Part shown: positions 11,766 to 24,309 of the stretch, in pieces | How positions within the stretch are numbered: the stretch's first letter is position 1 | How the letters are laid out: every line of letters starts with the position of its first letter | Assembly: GCA_029224185.1 (NCBI GenBank) | Contig: CM055207.1 | Span: 14,153,791 to 14,217,790 of the forward strand | DNA from: Karalla daura | Lineage: Eukaryota; Chordata; Actinopteri; Chaetodontiformes; Leiognathidae | Reading direction: 5' to 3' | DNA: 64,000 nt | Notes under the pieces: generated by a model | The model's database searches: none | What the model saw: the letters and a program-made list of their open reading frames with translations, nothing else | Told to the model about the DNA's origin: nothing | Position numbers and translations under genes: made by a program

Positions 11766-12599
11766 CCCGCCGTGCCGAAACTCTTGTTGACTGCGAATGA
11801 AGAAATGTTGACACAAAGACTCCTCCTGAAAAGAGAAGGCTTAATACATTTGTTTTCATTTGGCTCATGCAGAAAGAGCTATAGTTACGTGATAGAATGA
11901 CAAAGTCAACCAATTGCAGGGTTCATCCTTCAGGTACAAAGAGTTTTATATACACAATGTAAATCCTCAGGACAGCTGGGAGTCATTCATGCATCAGGGC
12001 ACATTCACTCGTGTATCAGTCATAAAATTTACCCGTAGCCATGTTTGCTTTCTCTGCAGCCTGTGGGGGAATGAGGAAAATTGCTCCAGTACAAGCGCAT
12101 ATTTTAAACACTCCTACTTTGCTCATTTCTGATTTGTGCCTGATGAGAAAATGTCAGAGATCTGCACCGTCCTGCTGGGCTCGTGTTCCCCTCCCTCGCA
12201 GTGCATCTCCCTTTCAAATCAAGCTTGTGCTTTCTCTATTCTCCCAGGATTTATGACATTTTGGAGCTATGAAAAGCTCCAAATGCTGATGTGACAGACC
12301 TCATTTGCAGTCTCAGTCCCAGCACTCAACATACTCAAAGCCTTAGGTGTTCTGCTACTTGAGCAGCCAAAGATAAAGCTCTTTTTTTTTTTTTTTTCTT
12401 TTTTTCTTCCACGGCCAACCCATCCCAGAGTTTCCTGGGATTGCCAGGGCTGGCGGCAGGGGTGCAGATGTGTGGTAATTGAGTTTGGAATGGGCTGTTT
12501 GAGGTGGAGCTGCTGCTATGCAGTTCAGTCATAGCTATCCTCCCAATTTTCTCTCTTTAAGCAGTAAGTCGCCCCAGGGAGTTTGCAAGTGAGTGGACC
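11766..12599. other. Noncoding, mixed
   Basis: I see no gene here. There is a T-rich run at about 12,382-12,406 and short interrupted frames. Parts of 11,980-12,260 are repeat-poor and might belong to the neighbouring regulatory block, but no clear motif cluster sets them apart. Confidence 0.5.
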
Positions 12600-12910
12600 A
12601 TGGCCGACTGCTCCCGTGGCGTGGAGTTACGGATGGCACCGGCCCCACTCTCATTGAGACACTGTCGCCCACATCCTGCTCGCACACACTGTTTTGTCGC
12701 CCACTGTGCTAACAAGATTAACCACCGGCTTAGATTGAGACGCCCTTATAGCTGCACGCTCGGGCCTTTTAATTTACTGTATATCATAACATAAATGACT
12801 GTTTGAATATTTGCGAGGCGGACGGTTTCTCTCTCCAGGATACGAGACAATATCTTCCAATACAGGTCGTCAAGGCAAATGTCTTTGTCATAAGAAGGCG
12901 AGTTCTGGCC
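12600..12910. promoter_or_regulatory. Candidate conserved noncoding element
   Basis: Repeat-free DNA with AACAAGATTAACCACCGG near 12,710 (GATTA plus a RUNX-type AACCAC), CTTTTAATTTACTG near 12,766 and AACATAAATGAC. The 64-codon plus-strand frame from 12,600 has no domain features. Called on texture only. Confidence 0.25.
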
Positions 12911-13599
12911 ATTGGCCTTGATTTTGCCTTGAATTTGTATTTGTCATGGTAAAATGACCCCAGACCCAGACTGCCTGCCTGTATTTGCTAGTACTGTAGC
13001 ACTGCCTTGACAATTCAAAATGATGACAAAAAGGTAACTATTACCCAAGAAACCATGGCTGGCATGGCTTGGCTGAAGTAAAATGGTGTTAAAACATTCC
13101 ATTAAGCATCACATTTGCTGGTTGCTTTCGGCCCGATGTTCTTCCCTGGAGCTGCTCCCGTGTTTGTGAGAGGCCAAGATAACCAGCAGAGACAAGAAAG
13201 CACAGTCAGGCTTCTCTCGCGACTTTTGTTTAGAAGGCAAATTACTATCAAGCACAAAGTCCTGATGGCTCCCCAAAGCAGACCTCAGACAGGAAGACAG
13301 AAAATAGCAGACAAAGCGATCCAGAATGTCAGGCTGGGTAATTGACACAAGCTTTGGTTGAAACACACTGGGAATGTAACGCAAATAGATGCTGGACATC
13401 TTACACAAAAGCTAGAACATAAGAAGGGGAAGAGAGACTAGATTCTCTTAGAGAATACTCTCAGGGAAGACAATGGATCACCACATTGGGGCTGACAATC
13501 ACACAGGTGGGACACCTGACCGGAAATGGAAACAGAAAACTGAGCAGGTAACAATGTAGGTATATGTGTGTAAGCTACTCAATACGTAGTTCTACGACT
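12911..13599. other. Noncoding, nothing recognisable
   Basis: I see neither a gene, a tandem array nor a clear transposon here. Opposed short frames at 13,109-13,408 lack protein-like features. Confidence 0.5.
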
Positions 13600-13752
13600 T
13601 GTCCTTGTTTCCATTTTTATTTTTACACTTTTAATGGTGTTGGGTACTAGTGTTGTAAGAAAGGCTGCAAGCAAGATGTCGATTTCCCTGAGGGAACTCC
13701 CAAAGGGATTAATAAAGTAGCTATCTATCTAACCGTCTATCTATATATCTAC
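13600..13752 (+). mobile_element. 3' tail of a non-LTR retrotransposon
   Basis: The segment ends with GATTTCCCTGAGGGA, then AAAGGGATTAATAAAGTAG (about 13,703-13,721), followed by a CTAT/ATCT microsatellite to about 13,752. A 'gggattaataaagt' end followed by (ATCT)n is the usual 3' terminus of several teleost LINE copies and of SINEs that borrow their tails. Upstream TACACTTTTAATGG also fits such a 3' untranslated region. No coding part remains here, so this is a short 5'-truncated copy. Confidence 0.5.
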
Positions 13753-15219
13753 TTTGAAATAACAAGCACAAACATTATAAAGTCACAGCGCACCCTCGCT
13801 GCCTGCCACTTGAAATTGAATAATCAACAAATTGAATAATCAAAACACAAGTGTAAAACTTGTTAAAACTAACAAGCATGCTTAGAAATGTCTTAAATAC
13901 AATCCTGGACCTAACTAAAAACTAGACCTTACGTGATCGGACAGGCTGTGCCAACAATATCTTTTCAAGATACCGGAGGCTTTCCTTTGCATCCTGACCG
14001 AGTGGACTCATACTGAAACGTGCACGTGTCAGGGTGCTCCTCCAGCTCTCACTCTCCCTGCCTAACAGCTGTGACCTTACAATGCTGCAGCATGCGACAT
14101 GCACCGCGCCAGGGGAGGCAAACACAGAGCAAGCCTCACGACACGGTTGTACTCAAATACATAAATATTGAGAGATCTAACAGTCAAATTCCATCCGGTG
14201 CCCAGTCACACACGCCTCACGGCGAGCCAGAGCATAAATGAGCCCCTCCGTGATTTAGATCCGGACCTTGTTTTTCTCTCCCTTTGGCGTCGCGTAACTT
14301 TGGTTCTGTGGAATAAGAGCCACCGAATACAAGCGGGTATCTTATTTTCTCTTTCTGTTTTTTGATGTCCACGTCCGCGGCGGCGCAGCGTGGGCGCCTG
14401 TCACCCGGTGTCAGAAAACAGCAGGAGGAACCCACATGACCACCTGGCACAAGGAGCTGGAGAGCGTGCGGCGATCCAGTCCGAGAGACAGGCCCGCCCG
14501 GAGGTAAATGAAGAGCGATAAACACCTAGAGGGACGGCGCCGCTGAAATTAGTCACCTGCCTTCGAGATGAGTCACGCGGCGTCCTCTGCCCTTTGCCTC
14601 CGAGCTTTGCCAATCAGCTGTGAGTTATGTGTGTCTCCTTTTTATGTCTTGTTCCTTTTCATTTCACAAAGCTGCGGCAGCACCCAAAGGCCGAGCCCAT
14701 TACTGAATGTAAAGTCCACACACATACACACGAGGAAACACAAATTGAAGCTATTACCTCGCAAGAAGCACAAAGGAGGTCGCTTTTTCCCCAATTGTTG
14801 AGAGATCTGTCGTCAGCAAAGAGCCTGTGGTAATTACCGACAACAGCGTGCAAATGCAAAGCCTCTTTTTAGAGAGCGAGCTGCGATGTGTGTAAGGTTA
14901 CCTGTAAATAGCGAAAGAAAGGCGTGTGAGAATGCTGAAAGCTGATCTTTCTAACTGGTAAACTCCCTCTTTGATATACAAAAAACCCCGGCTTTAACTT
15001 TATTCTTAAAACACCCACCTTGTTATCGTTTTATACTCACTGAGCCTTCACCCACATGCTGTACAACAGCTGGGGAAAAAAAAGAAAAGAAAGAAAACTG
15101 CAGACGGCAACAGTAAACAGCAGACATCAAATGAGTCCCAAACTGTGGAGTGGAACCAAACAAATATTTTGAGTCAGAGAAAGGAAAGTGTGTCTATTTC
15201 TTTTTTCATGCAATCACTC
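13753..15219. other. Noncoding, one 16-bp direct duplication
   Basis: No gene. The 15-base word AAATTGAATAATCAA occurs twice, at 13,813-13,827 and 13,829-13,843, separated by one C. About 14,210-14,600 is CpG-richer and opens frames of 65-102 residues in several directions, none with domain features. A-rich runs lie at about 15,075-15,095. Confidence 0.5.
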
Positions 15220-15500
15220 ACAAGCACAAAAAAAAAGTAATTGCGTTCAGATTATACGCCGAATGGCAAACATCATTTGTCCCGCACTAAAAATCAACAG
15301 GGGCAGAGCTTAGAACTACGTGCAAATTTGATTTCATGTGCTTCAGGGGAATTGAATAAAGCTGCTGATGGAAGCGGTGCAGCCAAGGCCAGGGATGCAA
15401 GAGGAGCCAGCCGCCGCTTCTTGGAGGGGTTACAATTTAGAGGGCGGAGCAGATGGACGGCCAACAATCAAACAGCTGCTGTAATCAATTCAGCCTGAGA
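15220..15500. promoter_or_regulatory. Candidate conserved noncoding element
   Basis: Contains GGGGAATTGAATAAAGC near 15,347, then CCAACAATCAAACAGCTGCTG and TAATCAATTCAGCC at 15,460-15,495. SOX-like ACAAT, an E-box (CAGCTG) and homeodomain-type words are packed together. An 85-codon open frame covers the region but shows no domain. Texture-based call. Confidence 0.25.
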
Positions 15501-15799
15501 GTTCATCATGAGTCTGTCTGAGAGCAGCAGAGAGACGGCGACAGGGAGAGAGCGTGAGCAGCGAAGGCCCGTGGCTGGCGGATCAGGCTGAGACAGTGTT
15601 TATGAGAAGTACACGGAAACGTCACAAATATTAGATCACGCTATTCCGGCAATGTGTTACGGACTCCATGTCCCCGTCGGGCAATCACTCCGCTGCACAG
15701 CGAAGTGTCCGAGTGACAGTCACACTCAGACTTCAGACTGCAGTAGAGTTCAGTTAACATCGGTGATCTCCTTTGTGGCTCTCATTTGTGACTTTGAGC

Positions 15800-16140
15800 C
15801 GAGTGGATCAACAACAGGGGTTTCAAGTCTCAACTTTGAATCCCAGTTGGACAGAGGGAGCTTTCTGTGTGGAGCTTGCATGCTCTCCCTGTGTGTGTGT
15901 TTGTGTCTGTGTGTGTCTGTGTGTTATCTCCTGGTACTGTCTGTCCGAGTCCAAAGACATACATGTTTGGGTTGATTGGAGACTCTTGTTGCTGTGATTG
16001 CTAGCCTTGACTGCAGTGATTGACTGCTAACCTCTGCCTTGTGTGTGTTCTAGACATCCCAGCAGACCCCTGTTACACTGGTGGGTACAAAGTGGGTAAT
16101 AATGAATGGATGGATGGATGTCTTGTGGATGGATGGATGC
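15800..16140 (+). mobile_element. Degenerate tRNA-derived fish SINE, plus orientation
   Basis: The order matches the family: a degraded tRNA-like head (TTTCAAGTCTCAACTTTGAA near 15,821), then TTCTGTGTGGAGCTTGCATG and CTCTCCCTGTGTG (15,862-15,897), CCAAAGACATACATG and GGTTGATTGGAGACTC (15,950-15,986), and a tail ending in a TGGA/ATGG microsatellite (16,105-16,139). This is the most complete copy in the window after the one at 63.4 kb. A TG-rich expansion (15,890-15,930) lies inside it. Confidence 0.65.
16105..16139 (+). repeat. (GGAT)n microsatellite, SINE tail
   Basis: Two short blocks of TGGA/GGAT repeats are separated by TCTTG. They form the 3' tail of the adjoining SINE copy. Confidence 0.85.
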
Positions 16141-16599
16141 TGTCAGACACTGAGCTTGACTTGGGATGAATAGAACAACTTAAGCAATGACTTGACTTTT
16201 AATTCAGGTCTCTGAGTGGGACCATATGCACCATGCATGAGGCTAAACTGCCCTGTTACTTCATAAATGTCTGCTTCTTGAGGCATTAGCACAGGCAAGG
16301 CAAAATGTGAGGGCCTATTATTCCTATTACTATGGTGCAAACATGGCTGCTCTTTTAATGTTTTCATTAGAAGTGCAAATACACTGTTTGCATTGTCACT
16401 CATTTCAGACCCATTTCATTTATCACTACTTGTCTGAACAACACGCTGTGCTACTGTTTAGCATACAGACAGATCTTAAGTGTTGGACTTTCACCTCCTC
16501 TGCAGCCACAAATACGACAACCAGTCACAGAAGGATCCACGGGTGTCGTAAGCCTTAACACACACACTTGTTTGGACAGCTCCAGTGGCAATAAAAGGA
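16141..16599. other. Noncoding, nothing recognisable
   Basis: I see no gene here. Frames of 83-87 residues on both strands overlap one another and lack protein-like features. Confidence 0.45.
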
Positions 16600-17250
16600 G
16601 CACACAGAGGAGCCAAATGAGTTTGCCGAAGAAGATCACTTGATTAAATAGCTTTGAAGAATCATCTTTGCAGAGCGGCGTAATTTTAAATCCTTCATTT
16701 ACAGATTCCGGCACCGCTGCCGTCCGCTATATGTGACTGTGATGCTGCAGGGCTCTCTCTTTGCTCTGTGTGTTTCATATCTCGTGCTCTTTACATATTT
16801 TCTGTGTGCCTAGGTCCATACGGGCGAGCGTTTATTCACCACCCGAACCATTGTTCTGCAAATCCACACCGCAGCCGAAGGATAACGCCCTATCACGACT
16901 TCATCTGGACAGTATTCCTATGGACCTTTCTCTGAATACGCTCTGGTGTAGTGCCGGACACAGGCAGGCCATATTATGCTGCATGACCACAGTTAAGAGA
17001 GTTTTTATCACTGGTCTGACAGAGAGGAACTCGGCCGAGCCTTTCTGACTGTATAACACATTGTCTACGATCTCCAGGGCACTGCTGACCTTTAGGAAGA
17101 ACAGAAGAGTTAAACAGACCAACAAAACAATTCCATTACTCTGATTAATTGATTTTGAATGCTTTCAGGGAAATGGCCAGGGGGGTAAATGGCTCTGTGC
17201 GCTGTTGAAAAGAACTTGTGTGATTTGAGGTAGAGCTGAGACACAAATGA
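16600..17250. promoter_or_regulatory. Two candidate regulatory islets
   Basis: 16,600-16,740 contains CACTTGATTAAATAGC, GAATCATCTTTGC and GCGTAATTTTAAATCC. 17,120-17,240 contains CTCTGATTAATTGATTTTG next to GGGGGTAAATGG. Between them is unremarkable DNA. Both islets are free of repeats. Texture-based call only. Confidence 0.22.
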
Positions 17251-17999
17251 CCTCACACTGGCGACCAGAGGCGTCTATACTGAAATTCATGGGAAGTTAC
17301 AAGAGCTTTTGTCACATTGTGTAATTTTTCATTCTCTCTTGGTAAGTGATGTGGATAAGCAACGTGTTCAGTGCACTATTCTAAATAGAGTTGCATACAT
17401 TTTACATACACAATTACATGTTCCGTTTCATTCATTTTTTTAACTGACTTTATACCTCTAACAGTGTTTTAGGGGGCTACTGGAGCCTATCACAGCACAC
17501 AATGGATGTAGGCAAGGGATTTTTTTCTTTGTTATTTAACTTGCCATTTGTTCCAGCTTATACATAGGAGCAGAAGAACACATTTTTTTAAACAATAAAA
17601 TGATAAAGAAGCCGATTGTGGCATCGTGTAGCTGATTTGAGAACAGGTTAAACAAGTGACACAGTTACAATGGAGGGAGGCCATAGCAGGGCAAAGCCAT
17701 TTTGAAGTACCACAAAATAACAAGAGCGTGCTTTCTGACTGGTGTTCTGACACTGATTGGACGATTCGGTGTGCTCAGGTGAGCAGAGGCAGGAGGAGGG
17801 AGCTACCCATCCCAATCAGACCTGGTCAATCAACCTCTGTGTTGAAGTGATGACTGCCTGCCTGCCTGCAGTAGAGCAGGACTTCTGCAATAACCAGGCA
17901 GCCGTGGCTTGCATCATGTCTGTTATTCCCTGATGTGAATAATGTTCATTCACTGTTAGCAAAATGCTTGTGACAATTATGGAATCTTAAGTGTGACCC
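17251..17999. other. Noncoding, contains a short SINE tail remnant
   Basis: I see no gene here. At about 17,466-17,520 the words ACTGGAGCCTATCACAGC followed by ATGGATGTAGGCAAGGG match, in minus orientation, the 'ctggagcctatcccagctgac..tgggcga..aggc' tail region of the same fish SINE family. The remainder is AT-rich and featureless. Confidence 0.45.
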
Positions 18000-18400
18000 C
18001 GTGTAATTTAACCCACTCATGCAATCCCATGCACAGCAATGCCTCTACCCGAGAGGGGGGAGATTTTCATTTTTTATGGAGAAACGGGAAATTGCAAGGG
18101 CTCATTAAATCAACCTTTTCAAGTGGACAGCGCAGCTTATTAAGATGGAGTCCATGACGCCACCTGTGGAGCCTGGACCTCTGCAAAGCAGACGCATAAA
18201 GAACCGGATGACGGCAGCAGAGCCAGCTAGCCGATTCTGCGTGATAGAGGAGCCGGTGTGGTGCGGGCGGAGGAGCAGGACGGGAGAGAAAGAGAGACTC
18301 TGCAGACCAGTGAAGGAATGAACAAACAAGAAGACTGATGTCTTCAGTTGCAGAGCTTTATAGATGATATTCGATGCGTGGCCCTGCATTTATCACGCCA
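18000..18400. promoter_or_regulatory. Weak candidate regulatory islet
   Basis: 18,050-18,160 has GATTTTCATTTTTTATGG, GGCTCATTAAATCAACC and GCTTATTAAGATGG in a repeat-poor setting. The rest of the interval shows nothing definite. Low-confidence texture call. Confidence 0.15.
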
Positions 18401-19879
18401 CTGCTGCCGCGGCAACACATCCGCCGACGGTGGGAAGGGGGAGGAGAGGGTGTAAGGGTGCGTGGGGTGACAACTAGGAATGGATAAAAAAAGGAGAAGG
18501 GGGGTTGGGGGTGGGGTAGATGAATAAGTAACTGCGCGTTCATGTGCAGGACAAATGACAAACAATGAGAAGTGACGACCGAGAGGTGTCTACAGTAAAG
18601 GGGTTGAGAATAGATGAGTCTCAGTTGTTGCCGTGATCTGACTTCAAACAGCAACTGCAGCATTAAGTTTCACAGTTTGCGGTGTGGGAATAATACGATT
18701 TATTCATCCCCTATTAGGCTTATTTAATATATGTGTGGTGTTATAGGACTTCTAAGGGATGCAACCTGCCAGTAGAACAAACCCACCCCACAGGGGTTGC
18801 CATACCATACATTTTAAGAGGGAGGACGGGAAGAAAGATAATGTCAAAAGAGGGCATTAAAACACTGATACATATGTTACAAAACCCAAAACTCAATGCT
18901 CCCCTAGCCCACTGGGGCATGGGAAAGGGCGTCGGCTGAAACATGTCTAATCTAGGGTACGAGCCAGGGGAAACAAAGGCTATCATGTAAGACGCTGATT
19001 GGGACAACACAGAGAACCCAAGAATGTCAGTGGGTTGGGATCTGTGTAGACAATCAGAGGACCGCCAAATGTCTGATCGTCCAAAGAAGAGCCAAAGCCT
19101 CCTTTTCAATGGTGGAATAATTGAGTGTCACACAAAACGTTTTTTGGCGCACATTCCTTACTGCCAACTATAAACACAACTGCTTCATCAATAGTACTAG
19201 AAATGCTGCATGGCTCAAACGCAAGCTGTCTTTTAGCTAAGCAGGCAGCTTGTTGTTGGTTTTACTTTCCACCCATTTATGGATGGTTATCTGCACATTG
19301 GACATGCTGATTGGTTGGTTGAAATGTTAATCCTGGACCAACGAGTTAGTAGGCGATCCAGGGACAACAGTTACTCGGTGAAATCACATCTTGGCAGTTG
19401 CTCAGCTGTCATCATGTCTTGCAGCAGAAGATTAAGGAGTCTGCCAAGTTGCTGATAATGTGAGAGATTCTTTGAATTAACACTTTGGCCTGTTGCAGCT
19501 CAGTCCATCTTTGCCTCTTGCTCTCCGGAGAACGTGGACCAGGGGGCCTGGGACGAGGCTTCTGAAGCCCCTGCAGCAGGAGGTGAAAAAGCAGCTCCGG
19601 CTCCAGCAGGGTGGGATAACACAGGTGCAGCAGCTGTGGGAGACTGCCTGTGTCAGAGCTGCTGCAGAGGCTGGCGAACACTCTCATTACTGTACAGTGT
19701 GGCGATGAGTCAGAGCGGATGTCACTCGTACTGGAGCTCTGGCTCTAGGAAACAATGAACAAACACTGATTAGCATTAAAGATTTAGCTGTTTCAGGGCC
19801 GTCTAGACTTGCAGTGGAGAGCTAATAGCCTCATGCTGGGCTGCCAGGGCGGACTGTCATGTAAGTGGGAGTTTTTCTC
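18401..19879. other. Noncoding, nothing recognisable
   Basis: I see no gene here. A minus-strand frame of 122 residues (18,741-19,109) lacks any motif, has no splice-site framing and is not biased in third-position composition, so I do not call it. 19,490-19,760 contains GC-richer text with frames in both directions and no domain. Confidence 0.45.
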
Positions 19880-20560
19880 CTTCAACTTTTCTATTTCGAG
19901 ATTAAATAAACGGAGGAGCTATAGATGTCTCTGAGATGTGTAGCAGTGCATGAAAAAATGTTGTAAAAACCCTGGTTTTACAGCAGCCAGAACAACTCTC
20001 AATTAAACAGTCACTTGATTTTATGAGGAGTTTCATCCATGCCTCTGAGGTATAACTGCTGCCATTGACGTGGCATAAATCGCCGTCCTGCAAGACGTTA
20101 TGTTTGCCCAATTGATCCGATCACCGAGGGGAGCGTCCGTCTGAGCACCTCTGGAGGGAGCACACTGACAGTTTGGGCTTTGATTGACTGAGCCGCTCTC
20201 CTTCCCTTGCCCGTAACCGAAGCGCAGCGGCAGCTTACGTCGGGAGTCTCACCGGATTCGATATGTTCAGCAAACATGAGATCGTCGTATGCTGTCACTC
20301 AGAGGAAGACCCGACATGCTTCCGTGCCACGCTCATATCAAGCAGACAGGAAAAAGGTGCTTTCCTCTCGGCTTCTCTGCATTCAGCTGCTTGAGGGTTT
20401 TATTCTTTGCTCTGTGACACCATGATTGGCTCCCGGCTCTACCATACATGACTCATATTATGTATTCCAGAGCACTTGCACAGTCCTCATGCTTAAATCC
20501 TCATGACACAGCTATCATTTTCACAGTGAAAGCAGCTCAGTGTTTGTAGAATATATCCAC
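19880..20560. promoter_or_regulatory. Candidate conserved noncoding block
   Basis: Repeat-poor DNA. 20,010-20,130 carries GATTTTATGAGG, GACGTGGCATAAATCGCC, GCCCAATTGATCCGATC. 20,440-20,530 carries TACATGACTCATATTATG (TGACTCA, an AP-1-type word) and CTTAAATCCTCATGACACAGC. No coding feature. Inferred from texture. Confidence 0.22.
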
Positions 20561-22839
20561 TGTGCAGCAGCAGGTGCTGCAAGGTTCCTTCAGTTGTGAT
20601 TGTCTGGACATTGTTTGATTACCTTGATTGGTCCTTCACTTGTTTACCCTTACTGAGGTAATACTTGAGTTCGGCTGGTTGGTTTACAGACATTGGTACT
20701 TTATCATATGTCTGTACCACATGAGCAGTTGAACCTGTTGTCTGTTGAAGTTGGACACAAGAGGCGAACATGATTCAAATTTCAGCGGAGTTGAGAGGAA
20801 ACTCTGTATTAAAATGCATCTCATGTGTTTTATATTTCATATTCGACCTGTTCAAGTTGTATTCCCTGCCTTCGCTCTGTGTTCACTGTTGGATACTAAG
20901 TGGGTAAGACAATGTACTGATGGATGGGCATTAGGTTGAATAATTTACGCACTGCACACATGTATATTTGCTCATTACATTTTTGTTTTTTACTTTTCAA
21001 TGAATTATTAACAATTCTGTTTTATCCTACTATGGACATCTATTCCTGGCAAGGTTGCACTTGAATTACCAGATTTGCATAGCCTCCTAAACACCGAAAT
21101 GTTGAACAGGTGTTTTCAGGTGTTTCAATGGAATTTGCACGTTGTTGATATTAATCTTTGGTAAATCTGGTAAATCTAGTAAATAAAGAAGAGGGCATTA
21201 ACCTCTGTGTATGAACACTGGAATGCAGGTGTCATACAACATTCACTACAGCCATTGTCATAGCTGCAGTGGAAGAAGAATCAGGGAATGAATTGATTGA
21301 GTTTTCTGTGAGAACTGTAATATGATGTCTGTGAATGTGACTTGGGAGATTACGGTACACAATGGAAAACAGAGCTCCCACGCTATGGCGTAATTCAAAC
21401 CCCTTGCACCAATGGAAATCCAGCAAAGTTTAGGGTTGCAAACAAACACTCTGGTAATTCCATCCGGTCCACTCTGTAGTAGCCCACATGTGCAGGATTT
21501 GAACTTGATTCGTCTACTCCTCATCTACCTCTGCTACGTCCATTCATCCGTTTTGTGATGTGGTAATATTTTTTGAACAGCATTTTAAGGAAGATTGAAA
21601 TGATTTCTGGGGCGGTTGTATTGAACATAATGTGTATTCAAATCCCCACCCTGCTGATTACCATGCTCGTCACATAAAACATTGTGTGCACTCTGAGCCT
21701 CAGTTTGGGATTATTGCCACCTCCCAAAATGCCAGTTTCAATCATTGCCATTTAAATTGCCCAGTAACCCAACATCGCTCTCTTTCACCTTACCCTTCAA
21801 CTCAAAAAAAAAAAAAAGCCTAAAAATTCATCCCAAAAATTGCCTCCAGATCATCTCCTATCTCATCAGATTTGGGAGGAAACAGGAAGTTGATTACAAT
21901 TTTTTAGGCTGCAGATTTCTTCGTTATTCCATAACGGGAAGGGCACAGAATCTCTGGTGCCCTTAGATAAACAAGCAGGATATAGGTTTATTTTAACACT
22001 ATCTTCCTGGCACACACACTCTTTTCTGATAAACCCACTTGCTGGCCATCAATTTCTCTGGGCAGCGATACAGGAGATATTCAAACCACACAGAAAAGTT
22101 AGAAAAGTGGTGCTATGAGGGGTGTGAGATGGCACTGAATTTCCCTCTTCTTTTTTTTTTTTTCCCTTTAATCCACAGTGCTTACCTTGTGCATAATATG
22201 CATTTCTAATGAAGCAACCAAACCCCACTTCTGGCTGTGATCACAGAGCAAAGCCTCGGGGAACAACAGCTGACAGTGAGAGAATGAAAACCATGTTTGG
22301 ATTTTGGGTCACATTCAGACTTGGTGCTGCATATAGATCACAAGTGAAAGATAAACAATTCAAGGCTAGTCACGCACACACACTCAAACACAAACACCGC
22401 TCTCCTTATTCCCTCAAATCTGTTTGTTGTTGCATTTCACGCCTTAGATCTGCATATACCTGGTTAGGATCCATCTTCATATGGCCGCATTTTGTCTTAA
22501 AATGCATCCAGGGAACCAGGAAGAGCCATTACCCTCTCGCCTCTGCTCACTAACACCTGTGTATCTTGCCAGCATGCAGGTGGCCAAGTGTTGTGTGTGC
22601 CTGATGGTGTGTTAACAGACATGCAGTGCTTGTGTGTCAGTGAGAGAGTCACATAAATTTGCTCCCTCTTCGGACCAGTTGCTGTTACCTTCCCCACCCT
22701 GACAGCTCCATAGATTAAGCCTCGAGAGGCAAAGAGCGCTGCTTAGTATTCCAGCTAACCCGTCCACACTGCCTGGGCCACAGTGAGCGGAGACAGCTGC
22801 TCAGGTGTTGCCAGCAGCGTGGTGGAAATGTGGTCCAAC
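20561..22839. other. Noncoding, AT-rich, old repeat remnants
   Basis: I see no gene here. About 20,840-20,935 reads GACCTGTTCAAGTTGTATTC, then CCCTGCCTTCGC and a GATGGATGGG end, which is a degraded plus-strand tail of the fish SINE family. An A-rich tract lies at 21,803-21,815 and a T tract at 22,149-22,161. The other frames (for example 22,209-22,553, 114 residues) show no domain. Confidence 0.45.
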
Positions 22840-23130
22840 TTCTGTGAGCAATTACAGTCATAAAATATGGATCTCGTATCTTTGCGCAAGATGTAATTTC
22901 AAAGTGGCGTGAGAAACGACACTGTGACAAAATGATCTTTAATAAACCCATGTTCCAGTCGCATGTAAACAGCAGAGCAATATGTGATTGCATGCATTTA
23001 ACTCTGATATGCAAATTTGTGCTGTCTCACCAATAGCAAGGTATCTCTGAGGAAACAGGAGGTCCAAAATGGAGGAGCCATCTGGTGTTATTTAAGCCGT
23101 CAGCAGGGGTATAAAATGCTCATTTTTCAA
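22840..23130. promoter_or_regulatory. Candidate element with consensus POU octamer
   Basis: GAGCAATTACAGTCATAAAATATG at about 22,845, GATGTAATTTC near 22,890 and GATCTTTAATAAACCC near 22,932 precede a consensus octamer, ATGCAAAT, at 23,009-23,016. The stretch is free of tandem repeats. Octamers also occur at 28,504, 42,424 and 56,913 (forward) and 24,373, 41,962 and 62,509 (reverse). Function is inferred only. Confidence 0.27.
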
Positions 23131-23394
23131 ATAAGCTGTTTGAACTTGATAGTTATGTCAGCAGCTCAGCTGATCGGTTGGCTGCTTTGGTGCTTTGATG
23201 TTTTTTTTTACCCCATCTTTTTATGACAGGTATTGTGAAGCATTGGCCCATAGTCAGTGCATTGCCTATGGTAGATGTTTGTCTTCAGAGGCGAAGGCAG
23301 GAGAAGAAGTGCAGGCAGCTAAATAATGTACTTGTCTGGATGGAAGGTGCACCAAACTAAACAAAGAGCATATCTGGAGAGATCGTCATAAAAA

Positions 23395-23615
23395 ACACAT
23401 CAAAATATGTCCATCTGACCTGCTTTGGACCCATGGTACACCTTCACAGGGCAAATGCACACACCATTCACTCTCACGCTCCCTCGAAGGGACAATTTAG
23501 TGTCTCCACTTGACCTTAATGCATGTTTGGTAGCCAGTGTACCTGGAGTAAACCGGTGCAGATGCAGAGGACAACATGCAAACTCTGGACAGATGGGCCC
23601 TAAATACAACAGAAT
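23395..23615 (-). mobile_element. Degenerate tRNA-derived fish SINE, minus orientation
   Basis: On the plus strand the order is ACCTGCTTTGGACCC, then GGTACACCTTCACAGGGCAA, CACACACCATTCACTCTCAC, GGGACAATTTAGTGTC, ATGCATGTTTGG, GGAGTAAACCGGTGCAG and AACATGCAAACTC. This is the inverse of the standard body of the family. The tRNA-like head is missing or unrecognisable on the right side. Confidence 0.65.
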
Positions 23616-24309
23616 AACCTGACCTCTTACTTTTTTTGTGTCCTTATGTTTCAGTGTCATTGTTCTTCATGTTATACGTGCAAGAAGATTAGTTGAGGCA
23701 GAGTTTCGCATATGTGCTTCAGCCGTAGAGATCTACTTCTTGGTTTATGGATTGCCTTGTGCTGATTCTGACAAAAATGCAGAGAACTTCAAATGATTTC
23801 AACTCACTGAGAGCTGAGACAAACCTGAATTTGCAAAGGTTCCCAATGGGCAAAGCATTGGAGAATGGGTGAATTTTCCAGCAACGCTGAGAGACAGATT
23901 TAGGCAACAATCAGATATATCATTTCCTTGAACAAAATTGTCGAAAGCACTGCTTTTACCTTGCTTAGATTTTAAAATCCTGGTGCTCTAGTGCAGTCTG
24001 AGACTAAAATAAGTATGTAGTGATCAGCAGTGGTTTAATATAAAATGGCACAAATAGTTAAATCAATGAGCCTGGGCCTTGGAATTAAATAAGGTCTTGG
24101 GTAGTTTTGTAAAGTCAGTGGAGAAAGAGCTCTGATTTGAGGGTGAGAAAGCTCACACACTGCTTGTGACACAAAGTTTATAGCTGTCACATGAATACGA
24201 TCAGTGATCAGCATTTTTGAACTTGTGTTTGTGGGACTTGTTGAAGGTTGATGGAGGTGACAAACTGATGAAAATGGATTGGATGAATAATGCATCATAC
24301 GTCACACAG
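23616..24309. other. Noncoding, nothing recognisable
   Basis: I see neither a gene, an array nor a recognisable transposon here. Composition is AT-rich with short, interrupted frames. Confidence 0.45.

Noticed and set aside
16700..17060. Possible exon near 16,761-17,048 (95-codon plus-strand frame)
   Set aside because: Cys/Ser/Leu-mixed text with an overlapping minus-strand frame of 74 codons and no splice framing.
18741..19109. 122-codon minus-strand open frame
   Set aside because: No domain, no splice framing and no third-position bias.
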